From NCBI GenBank assembly GCA_002099365.1, contig MSED01000002.1:1-64000 (forward strand): a DNA stretch of 64,000 bases. Reading direction: 5' to 3'. Every line of letters starts with the position of its first letter. Position 1 is the first letter of the stretch. The notes under the pieces are model-generated. The model was not told the origin of the DNA. It saw nothing but the letters and a program-made list of their open reading frames with translations, and made no database searches. Shown in pieces: positions 55,686-64,000 of the stretch. The DNA is from Phialophora verrucosa. Taxonomy: Eukaryota; Ascomycota; Eurotiomycetes; Chaetothyriales; Herpotrichiellaceae. The position numbers were made by a program, and so were the translations under genes.

Positions 55686-56739
55686 TCAAACGCCGTCACC
55701 GAAGGCATAATCGTTCGCCCATCTTGTATCCCAGGGTCGAGATCGGTTGACGAATCGGAGGTCTGTCCCCAGGCGAATTTTGTTGTCGGGGTCGTGGTTG
55801 ATTGTCGAGGCATGGATCTATCAAATGTCAGCATTCGTCACCCAGCGGGGATTTGAGTCATACGGCATATGCATTGTGCAGCACCACGTCACCGGCCTCA
55901 TACGCCGTCAACAGCCAACGTCGATTCCATTGCTTGCCAAAACCTGAAGGGCCGTCTGCAAGCAAGCCACCGCTCATCATGTTCTGATTGAAGGCATTCT
56001 TAGCTTCCTCGGCTGTCAAGCCGGAAGCTTTGGCCTTCGCCGTGAACTCTTGTTCAATCTCACGACCCAGAGTGTGACCTTTCTCGATGTAGATCAATCC
56101 GCCTCCTTGCCGTGAGATGTCGCCCATCGGGACCCAAGCAGTCACTGCAGTGTCTTCACCATATCTTAGAAATATCTGGTCATAATGCACCCCAATGGCT
56201 TTATTCCCCGGAGTGTTGTTCCGCAAGAGCGTTCTCCTGATTCCCATGGTGTCGTCTCCCCAGCCTGTCAGCTTCGCGATATATTCCCGCAGTGCCGGAT
56301 GTTTGCAGAAATCCTCCTTGTACCAGTCTTCAGTATGCGCCCGGAGAGCTAAATCGACAAACAAGGTAGCTACTTCGGGATGGGGGCCGGTAGGGCGCCC
56401 ATTGGAATCAGCAAAACCAGCTCCAATACCCGGGAAATCAAGCTTGTCCTTGGTATCGTCGAAAATCCCATCAACGGGTGGTGTTCCTGGTTTCAACACA
56501 CCACTTGGGGCCAGCAGCTTGAAGTATTCCTCTCTAGCTTTGAGAACATCCTGCCTGGGAAGCAGGCCTTTCACGAAGAGATACCCGTCTTCGGCGTATC
56601 GCCTCCTCGCTTCCTCAATCGGAGTGTCAAGTGTCGTTGGCCGCATGTCGGTATATTCACCTGCCGCCAACGGACCATCATTGACAAACAATTTCTCCCC
56701 GGATGGATGTTCAGGCTCAGGAGACTCTGCATGAGGCAT
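55686..56739 (-). CDS. Phytanoyl-CoA dioxygenase-like Fe(II)/2-oxoglutarate enzyme
   Basis: 335 residues from exons 55864-56739 and 55686-55817 (46-bp intron). The first exon supplies GVHYDQIFLRYG with the HxD iron ligands, and ARRRYAEDGYLFVKGLLP at the N-terminus. The distal iron His (HAS) and the 2-oxoglutarate-binding Arg (KIRLGTDLRF) are only in the short second exon, which ends WANDYAFGDGV. Without splicing the protein would stop right after LHNAYAV and lose both. The PhyH family hydroxylates, epimerises or halogenates diverse small molecules; substrate unknown. It converges on the cyclodeaminase gene (116 bp) and diverges from a regulator (405 bp). Confidence 0.9.
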
Positions 56740-57143
56740 GCCGACTAGGTGCTATCTTGGTGATAGAAAAGAGTGATCAGTGCGTGCCGAAGGATGGAAA
56801 TGTTGAGATATTTCCCCCTCTATTTGGCGCAGGAATATAAATCTTGGAAAGCCAGATGGTGGATCTTGATGCTCGACACATATCGATGCATCTCCACTTA
56901 CTCCCCCTGCTCTGCGGGCATCATGCAAGCACCCCTCGCGACCCGCAAGATCTACACCGGAAAATTCCAGATTCAGCTGCCATTGCAAGCTCAAACCTTA
57001 GAGGGGCAGTTTCGGCCCGGTGTATCTCGAATCGAACAAAAGGGGCAATGAGTCCCCGATCACCAGCTCGCCATGAAAATACGTTCTCCGCAAATCGGCA
57101 GTAGTCAACCTCATTCCGACATTCTCTGCTCTCGCCACAAGGC
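56740..57143. promoter_or_regulatory. Divergent intergenic region, dioxygenase / regulator
   Basis: 404 bp lying between two oppositely read starts; it should hold both promoters. An upstream exon for the regulator cannot be excluded. Confidence 0.45.
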
Positions 57144-58885
57144 ATGTCCTGTGAACATTGTCGGCAAAAACACGTTAAATGTACGACCTACAAGGTTCGC
57201 AGTGGCAGATGCTGATGTGTCCCAGGTGATAGCCAACAGGGCCAATGCGGGCGCTGTCAGAAAGCTGGTCGATTGTGCGTCCGCAAACCTAGGCCGTCTG
57301 GACATACCTTCAGACCAGCCTACTTCGGCCAGCATCAGACTTGGGTCCCCGTGCCTCCCAAAGGTAGCTTTTCTCAATTGCAGTCTTCCTATACTGATCT
57401 TAGATAGTCGACTTCGTTCACGAAGCACAGTCAACGCTGGAAGGTAAAGCTAGTGAAACCTGCAGACTTGAGACCAGACCAAGCGGCGCTGGCCAGGAGC
57501 TCTTGCACGTTCTGCCTCCGAATACAACATCTCGTAATGTGCCGCCAGAACCATGCGATGAGTCCTCTGTGGTGTCTCTGATACGGCCGCTGGAAGCCAG
57601 AGATGTCGGTCCGATAGTTTCAACAAGAAAGTCCGCCGAATTGGTGAGGTATTTCATCGACAGGTGTGCATGCTTCTTTGACTTCAGCGACGTCGACAGA
57701 CATTTTGCATACGTTATTCCACTTCGAGCCCGCCGGAATGCGACATTGGCGAATGCGATGTTGGCGCTGGCCGCACGCCACAGAAGTCGTACTTCCGATT
57801 TCGACCCTTACACCGCAGACCATTACTATCATGCCTGCCTGCAGACTTTGATCCCCAGGCTTGGTGAGACAGCTGCAGCTCGTGACGACGAGCTTCTGGC
57901 TGCAATTGTTGTTTTACGCTTGCTGGAGGAAATGGACGGTCAGTGCGCAAGCAGACAATCTGCTCAGCTGCTGATTCCGGACAGTGCCCATTTTCGGCTC
58001 CGATCCTCAAAAGCATCTTTTTGGAACACAAGCGATCATTAACGCCTCTCAGGCTCAGTCTCCTTCCCCAGTCACGCCTCTGAGGAAGGCTTGTTATTGG
58101 GCAGCGTTCAGGCAGGAGATCTTCATGTCGTTGAGCTTCCAAAGACCGTTCAAACTCCGCTTGCCGGAAGCGCCGCCGGACTCTTGTGATGACTGGTCGT
58201 GGACATTGAGAGCGACATATCAATGCGGCAAGGTGCAGCAATTTGTCTTTGGTCAGGAATGTGCGAGCTTGGCGGGGCATAGACAGTTGATGGAAGAAAT
58301 CAAACAATGGAAGACGGCCCGGCCGACAGCTTTTGATCCTGTTTACCAAGATGCTGGTTGTGGAGACAGTTTCCCACATGTTTACCTGCATATGGATTGT
58401 CACGGTGAGCGTTGCCGCAGGTTTGTCGCAGAGCATTTCTGACCATGGACAGTGATGGGCTGGCAGTACATCACTTTGGCGCATTTGCTGCTGATAGCGC
58501 ATCGACCATTACCACGTGTTGGCCCTCTGCATAGGCAGACAATGATGGAGGTACAGTATATTGTGACAGAAGACGTTAAGATGTTATGCGGAATAGCTTG
58601 CTCAAACCCACAGAACCCGTCGGCCAAGTTGGTTGCTTGCATGGCTATTGCGTTGTGTAAGTCCCTGATACTTTCGGTTGGTGCTTCGTCCTTTGACAGT
58701 CCGCAGTTGGAGATCGTTTTGAATCCAGGTCGGAGCAGTACCTTTTGCGAGATCTCCTGGTTGACACCGAGGCTTCTACCGGCTGGCCAACTTCCATGGC
58801 ACGAGCGCAGCTAGAGGAATCCTGGAATTGGATGCACGACGACACTCAGGCCTCGCATGGAGCGGCACAGGCGACGAAGCCATAG
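57144..58885 (+). CDS. Zn2Cys6 fungal transcription factor (paralogue 2)
   Basis: About 502 residues from six exons: 57144-57180, 57226-57363, 57408-57938, 57985-58404, 58453-58656, 58707-58885 (introns 44-50 bp). The zinc cluster starts at the first Met and is split after the third Cys codon's first base: C-EH-C-RQKHVK-C-DSQQGQ-C-GR-C-QKAGRL-C. Then QTWVPVPPKVDFVHEAQ, and the regulatory domain LVRYFIDRCACFFDFSDVDR with LRKACYWAAFRQEIF, MDCHVMGWQYITLAHLLLI and CGIACSNPQNPSAKLV. These blocks align in order with the regulator at 4.0-6.4 kb, and the intron within the cluster is at the same codon. The start has an in-frame stop 42 bases upstream, so a lost 5' exon is possible. It sits between the dioxygenase and the MFS transporter. 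Confidence 0.87.
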
Positions 58886-59213
58886 CCAGCGTGTGCGTCT
58901 GCCGATCTCCGGGGAGAGAAAACATTGCAAAGGAAAACATTGCGGAGGAAAACATTGCGGAGGAGGCGGAGGCTAACCAGTTCGGATTCATTTGGGGTTA
59001 GAAGCTCCGATGATCGACTCCCATTACTCGCGTGAATGGTCGGCCAAACAGTCGCGAGGCCTAGGGTTCCACCACAGGAGAGCTGCCCCAGAAGTTTTTG
59101 ACGAAAATGTTCCACGAGAAGTATAAGTTCCTTCGGCCCTGCTGTCCATTCCCTTCGGTATTCTTAGACTTCGACCTCTTCCGCCTTCAGACCGCATCGC
59201 GGCCGCTCAAGAG
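58886..59213. other. Intergenic region with a 15-bp tandem repeat
   Basis: 328 bp between the regulator and the MFS gene. It holds three copies of GAAAACATTGCGGAG (first copy with two differences) at 58918-58962, 33 bp past the regulator's stop codon. The rest probably holds the transporter promoter. Confidence 0.6.
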
Positions 59214-60911
59214 ATGTTCTCCATCAGACAAGCCAAGCTCATCCGGCCTCGTCAGGACTATGCTGCGAGCCCCCGACCAGCAAACTTGTCATATGTTTAC
59301 CTCGTTACTGCTTTCGTGTCTCTGGGAGCCCTGCTCTTCGGCTACGACCAAGGAGTCATGGGGATCATTGTGGCCGACGAGAGATGGATTGATCTCATGA
59401 AGCCTGCAAACTCCTGGGTCACTGGTGCTGTCGTGTCTTTATACGAGTAAGCTGCGGGTTACTGCGAGACCATTCACGACGGTATGAGGCTAACAGAGCG
59501 GACTAGTGTCGGGTGCTTCGTCGGGGCCATGAGCATCGGCTTCCTGGCGGACCACTATGGCAGAGAACGGACTCTCTCCATTTCTAGCGTCGTCTTCATC
59601 ATCGGGGCCATCGTCCAAGCTGCTTCCTATGATGTTCCAACCATCACTGTTGGCCGCGTTCTTCTTGGCTACGGAGTAGGGGCATGCGCGGCAGGAGTAC
59701 CCTTATATGTGTCCGAGATCGCCCCAGCAAACTTGCGAGGCAGAATCATCGGTATCGAACAAATGATTCTGTGCTTCGGAGAGCTTATTGCTTTCTGGCT
59801 GGATTATGGCTTCTCATATCTCAACACGCCCGACTGGTGGCGCATTCCTTTAGCCATCCAAATTGTCCCTGCTGCCATCCTCGCCGTTGGTTGCTGGACT
59901 TGGGTACCTCCTTCACCGCGTTGGCTTGTTCAGCAAGATCGACACGACTGTGCCAAGGAGGTGCTCGCACGGTTGCATGGAGACGAGGCTGCCGAAGTAG
60001 AGATGCAGGAGATTGCGGAGAAAGTGGCATTCGAAAAAACCGTTTCCGTGGCGTCTTGGAGAGACATGTTCACTTGGCCCGTCTTACGGGTAACCCTGGT
60101 TGGCACTGGGGTGCAGTTTTTCCAGCAGATAACAGGCACGAATTCCATTGTGAGTTGTCCTCTGAGCCATGCACGGATGAACAACTTTTGACGGATTTAA
60201 TTTGCAGCTGTACTACACCCCAAGCTTGTATGAGCGTGGCGGTATCAGGTCCGCCCATACTCGCAACCTGGCAACAGGCGGCGTCGGGGTTGTTCTGTTT
60301 GTCTTCGCCTGGATTCCAATCTTCGTCTTCGACAGGCTCGGACGAAAGACGTGGCTCCAGATTGGTGTGGTTGGAATGATGGGCGCCATGATTGGCATCA
60401 CTGGTAGACTTCGTCATCTGCCCGACGACGAGTGCCATGCTAACAGCGAACAGTCCTCCAGTGGCATGCAGAAAAGTACCCTGGCTCGAATGGCAACTAT
60501 GCTATTGTCGTATTCCCTTACTTGTTCTATGTCTTCTTCAACATCAGCTGGGGCGTCGGCAGCTGGACCTACGCAAGTGAGATCTGGCCTGTTCAACTGC
60601 GAGCCAAAGGCAACGCCCTGTCCACGATGAGCCTCTGGACTGGGTGTTACATCGTTGCACAGGCTAGCCCTCCGATCGGAGATGCTATCGGATGGGGACT
60701 ATACATAATTTACTCGGGGATCTGTGTGATTGCTTTCCTGTTTGTGCGCTACGCCATGGTCGAGACACGCGGGCGCACCCTGGAAGAGATGACTCGGCTT
60801 TTCGGACTTGAAGAGAAGTTTGTGGCAAAAAGTGGCGTCGACTCGGCAACAGTATTTGAGGCCAGAAAAAGGGATGTCGTGCAGGAGCAGGTGGAGGAAG
60901 TCGATAAGTAA
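59214..60911 (+). CDS. MFS sugar-type transporter
   Basis: 509 residues, twelve helices, exons 59214-59446, 59507-60149, 60208-60403 and 60454-60911 (introns 60, 58 and 50 bp). Sugar-porter motifs: ALLFGYDQGVMGIIV in helix 1, GFLADHYGRERTLS, VGRVLLGYGVGACAAGVPLY, SEIAPANLRGRI, PPSPRWLV, QFFQQITGTNSI, FDRLGRKTWL and VETRGRTLEEM at the end. The third intron (GCTAAC branch) restores LQWHAEKYPGSNGNYAI. It resembles the hexose/quinate/lactose-type branch more than inositol carriers. Its neighbours are the regulator and the enzyme run, so it may move their substrate or product. Confidence 0.92.
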
Positions 60912-61369
60912 GAATAGCTCCAGGAGAGCGGTTGGTACAATTCATCGGCAAGTGTTTTGGGATTTGATGCAGATATGCATGGAGTGAGCCTGTTCTACTG
61001 GCACAGGAAGCGGAGACTTGGGTTGACTTCTTACCATTTCAGACAACTTTGAGCGAAGCTCGGGAATGCAGAACCTGGCTCTTCGTTGCCGCAAAAGAAG
61101 GCAAAGTGATAAGTGTCCGTCAGTTACCTCGTATCCGCTCATTATCAAAATATCTTTTTCTCGACCTTCTCCGGGCTCATCCATTTCTTATAGGCGATAC
61201 TCGTCGTTGCAACTGATGCCGATCATAGCTTTGGTATTTTGGGGCCTTCGCAGCGAGACTAGTTCTGGCGCAATCGCTAAGCAGAACATAGCCGACTTCG
61301 CAAATTAAAGTGTAAAGACGGCGTAACACGTACAGTGTCTGACGTGGATGCAGGCGACGAGAGCCTGTC
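60912..61369. other. Intergenic region after the MFS gene
   Basis: About 460 bp. A frame around 61040-61220 reads CRTWLFVAAKEGK but has no clear relatives I can name. No gene is called. Confidence 0.35.
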
Positions 61370-62610
61370 TGCTTATTGCCTCTGTGAGCGAACCGGCCGC
61401 TGGTGTGACCGGACAATTTCACTCAAAATTCGAGTATGCACTGTGAGCCGGGGGGGGTGGTCAAAATTCACCGCGAGAGAGCACAGAACAATGCTCTACG
61501 TTTGCTGTCAAGGAGCCAACTGCGGGTTGCAGAGCCAGGAGATCGCGCAATGCTTCGAGCACTATCTGAAATTCCTAGCTCCGTGGTGAGACTTCAGTAA
61601 TATGGGCAACACCTTCAAGAGTGTGGTTGGAAAGCAAGCTCTGCGAAGTAGTCTGCTGCTGAGGGTCATCGTTGCATTTGCGGCTATCCATCACAGCAGA
61701 ACAGGCTACGCTGTTCTTAAACTGCTGGCAGAAAGCTACCATGCGCGTTTTTCACAGCCGTTGATCGGACTCGAGCAGGCTGACGCCACCGCTGACGGGA
61801 CTGCACCGGCGGCGACATGCCTGTTGCGGTCGTACGAGATCATGGCGGGTGAGCCAAAACCAGCATGGCCTCTTTGACAATTGCTGACGAGACGAGGAGG
61901 ACCCGGCCGCCGCCTTTCCGGTGCCTTTTCACCAATGCCCTCGCTGGCATCAAGTGTTCCAGAAGCCCCTTTTCCCAAGGCAGGTCTCTGGAGCTATCTC
62001 TGGAAAGACATCACTTTACCGCTGATCAATGAGTGTCCCTTCAAAGCCGATGTCGAGGAGGTCAATATTGAATGGCCCGTGACGATGATCATGCCAATCA
62101 AATCACCTTGCTGCTTGCACGTTTGATCCATGCTGTCTTCAAAACCCCTCGAGAAGCGATAGGGTCCTGGTATAGGCCCCCTATTCCGAGCGTACCACGG
62201 AGTCGGATGGAGGCATATTCTCCAGGATCCAGATAATTCAGGATTGTCACGGTAAGCCGCCACAAACTCTTTCGGATCCTTTCGCCAAATACGTGAAGCT
62301 GCCGCAATGCAATATTGGCATTTCGTCATGATCTTGCTGCTTGCGGTCACGGCGGAAGTCGCCTATGTCGAGGCTCAGACACTAAGATATGTGGAATAGC
62401 TTTCTGTGCGCAGTCACCCAGTAGTAGTGAACTCTTATGGCCCGATCTGTTGCAGCAGGTTACCCTGGAATGCTGGGCAATAAGAGCTGACAGGTAACAA
62501 GTGCGCAATGGCTGCAAAGTGAGGAAGCTCGCCGGGACTTGGCCAACCGCTTGTTGGACAATCACGAGCGCACAGGTTGGCCAGTTCCAGCCATAATCAA
62601 GAAGCTGAAA
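61370..62610 (+). pseudogene. Decayed Zn2Cys6 transcription factor
   Basis: Pieces of one fungal regulator lie in order with several breaks. A half zinc cluster, CLCERTGRWC, stands at about 61377. Next comes QCFEHYLKFLAPW, then TGA at 61587-61589 where relatives have Tyr (PWYDF), and SLLLRVIVAFAAIHHSRTGY. TCLLRSYEIMAG is followed by an intron and LINECPFKADVEEVNIEWP. At about 62079 one base seems lost and the frame changes to DDDHANQITLLLARLIHAVF. Later come EAAAMQYWHFVMILLAV and, after a TAG near 62398, ARRDLANRLLDNHERTGWPV and IIKKLK at the end. Nonsense codons plus frameshift mean no intact protein. It differs in detail from the two paralogues named above but belongs to the same broad class. 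Confidence 0.78.
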
Positions 62611-62679
62611 TGTTGTTGGACCAGGTAGGCGGGAACATGAGTTGGCCAGGTGAAGATTTAAACCAGGACCTTCCATGGT

Positions 62680-64000
62680 TCATTCCACAACCATGGCCTC
62701 AGCCATAAGAAGATCCTCATCGGCAATATCATCATCAAATTCATCGGGTTCTTCAGCATGACCATTGGCTCCATTCCGCGCAGACATCCCGTTGACCTCG
62801 CTGTGCATGTAATCGTGCATTGTCGCGTCTTCTCTTCCCATATCTCCTTCGCCGCGTCTCAGTCGCTGCTCTTTCTGGAAATTTTCCAACTCTTCCAGGT
62901 CCCAGCTATCTTTGCCTTTCGTTGAACCATCCGGAAGTTTCTGGCCAGGTCTGAGTGGCTGGGCTATTGTCCTCAGAAACTTCTTAGCCATACCCACTGC
63001 AGCGTCAGTGCTCAATCCGGTCTGCCCATCTGTGATTTCTTCTGCAATCCAACGAGGCAATTGAGTACGCTTCTTCTGAAACCGGCGGTCAGCGAGAACC
63101 ATGATCCCGTAGTCATCTTTCCCTCGCAAGACTCGTCCCAGACACTGAGCCGCATGTCTCATGGCGTCGAAAGACAAAAAGTCTTGTTCCTTGATTCTGT
63201 AATTCTCTCGCAAAAACTCAAGGCGTGCTTTGAGTATTCTGGACTCGGTGTACTGGAAAGGTGCCCCGAGACACAATACAGTGCGGCCATAGTGATGGTC
63301 AAAATCGATCCCTTCGGACACTTTCCCACGAGCGACACACAGTAAAATCGCGCCCTTGCCATTCTCGCATGCAGTACGGTAAGTCTCCAATGCCAGACTG
63401 GTTTCTTGGGCATCGGGGGTTTCCACCAAGATCAGCTTATAGGTCCAGATCTGATCCAGTATACCCATGCCCTGCCACATACTAATGATCATTTCCATGT
63501 AAAGGTAGGACGGGAAGAAAACGACAATGCCATCTGGGGTGATCTTGGCAAATTCAAACAATAAGGCACCGTAGTTTCGCACCACTCCTGGATCCGAGCG
63601 AGACTGAAAGCCGGACGTAATAGACTGCTGGTCTGAACCTCGTGTCACAATCATGGGCAGAAATGATCGTCTGGCGAGTGACATGGGATACGATTCTTGC
63701 GTGACCGTGCTGAAGTTGAGCATCCTTGGATACATTTCCAGCGGAGAGATAGTTCCTGAGGTGATGATGACAGAGGAGAAACGCTCAAAGACTGGTTTGA
63801 TCGCAATCGAGGCATCGAGACAGGCGAAGTGCAGTATAGGATTTGGCACTGTTGCTTGCTCGGTCTCGAATGGCTCAAGTATCAAGAGAAAGCCAGTCTC
63901 ATAGGTTGCAACCAGTGTCGCAAATGTGGCCACTTCCTGCAACGGCTGATAGTCTTCAATGTTCGTCAATTCTAGTGTACGGACCAGTGAGGTCAGTCTT
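62680..64000 (-). CDS. DNA repair helicase Rad3/XPD (TFIIH), C-terminal part
   Basis: Partial gene: the stop is at 62680 and the open frame runs off the right edge (upstream residues RLTSLVRTLELTN continue beyond). It encodes the 5'-3' superfamily 2 helicase of TFIIH, needed for nucleotide excision repair and transcription. Visible helicase motifs: VIITSGTISPLEMYP, GIVVFFPSYLYM (motif IV region), ILLCVARGKVSEGIDF (motif V) and QCLGRVLRGKDDYGIM (motif VI). A low-complexity acidic C-terminal tail follows. The iron-sulfur and Walker motifs lie outside the window. As an essential, conserved gene it marks core chromosome beginning about 62.6 kb from the telomere. Confidence 0.97.
   Translation of the reverse strand, partial: RLTSLVRTLELTNIEDYQPLQEVATFATLVATYETGFLLILEPFETEQATVPNPILHFACLDASIAIKPVFERFSSVIITSGTISPLEMYPRMLNFSTVTQESYPMSLARRSFLPMIVTRGSDQQSITSGFQSRSDPGVVRNYGALLFEFAKITPDGIVVFFPSYLYMEMIISMWQGMGILDQIWTYKLILVETPDAQETSLALETYRTACENGKGAILLCVARGKVSEGIDFDHHYGRTVLCLGAPFQYTESRILKARLEFLRENYRIKEQDFLSFDAMRHAAQCLGRVLRGKDDYGIMVLADRRFQKKRTQLPRWIAEEITDGQTGLSTDAAVGMAKKFLRTIAQPLRPGQKLPDGSTKGKDSWDLEELENFQKEQRLRRGEGDMGREDATMHDYMHSEVNGMSARNGANGHAEEPDEFDDDIADEDLLMAEAMVVE

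Noticed and set aside
1..64000. CRISPR array, prokaryotic operons or rRNA/tRNA genes
   Set aside because: No spaced direct repeats of the right kind and no tRNA-like arms were seen; genes are fungal with spliceosomal introns.

Overview
The window is a chromosome end of a filamentous ascomycete (Pezizomycotina-type). It opens on a TTAGGG-type telomere (written CCCTAA on this strand). Genes have short spliceosomal introns of mostly 44-70 bp, several Zn2Cys6 regulators are present, and the repeats carry CpA-to-TpA type RIP (repeat-induced point) mutation. The species cannot be named from sequence alone. All exon boundaries given here were read by eye from splice signals, reading frame and family motifs.

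Layout. 1-112 telomere; 113 to about 3800 RIP-saturated AT-rich DNA without genes. 4-19 kb: a Zn2Cys6 regulator, a cytochrome P450 reductase divergent from a P450, an inositol-type sugar transporter, a flavin monooxygenase and a Gfo/Idh/MocA dehydrogenase. 19,751-26,053: a complete but dead Ty1/copia retrotransposon on the minus strand with 248-bp LTRs and a 625-bp inverted-repeat element nested in it. 26-31 kb: a gene-poor stretch with a broken PHO89-type phosphate permease and an intact six-exon Zn2Cys6 regulator. 31.8-45 kb: a tautomerase, a cupin, a secreted amidase, an ABCC transporter and an AVT-type amino-acid transporter. 46-61 kb: a bacterial-looking FAD oxidoreductase with a frameshift, then a compact run made of a Zn2Cys6 regulator, MDR reductase, cupin, secreted NTF2-like protein, ornithine cyclodeaminase/mu-crystallin homologue, phytanoyl-CoA-dioxygenase-like enzyme, second Zn2Cys6 regulator and sugar-type MFS transporter. 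61.3-62.6 kb holds a decayed third regulator of the same broad class. From 62,680 to the edge lies the 3' part of the essential Rad3/XPD helicase gene, which marks the start of core chromosome.

How the parts fit. The regulators at 4.0-6.4 kb and 57.1-58.9 kb are paralogues and share an intron position inside the zinc cluster. The transporter plus dehydrogenase at 12-19 kb suggest uptake and oxidation of inositol or a similar polyol. The P450 and its neighbouring reductase look like a dedicated redox pair. The 47.9-60.9 kb run has the make-up of an uncharacterised metabolic cluster: two regulators, four putative enzymes, one transporter and one secreted small-domain protein. No CRISPR array, rRNA or tRNA gene was seen. 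No system is recognised that is plainly new in kind. The most informative signals are the complementary RIP mosaic in the two LTRs, the half-tRNA-type primer site, the nested less-mutated element, a 16-nt microexon next to a GC-AG intron, and the unassigned cluster.
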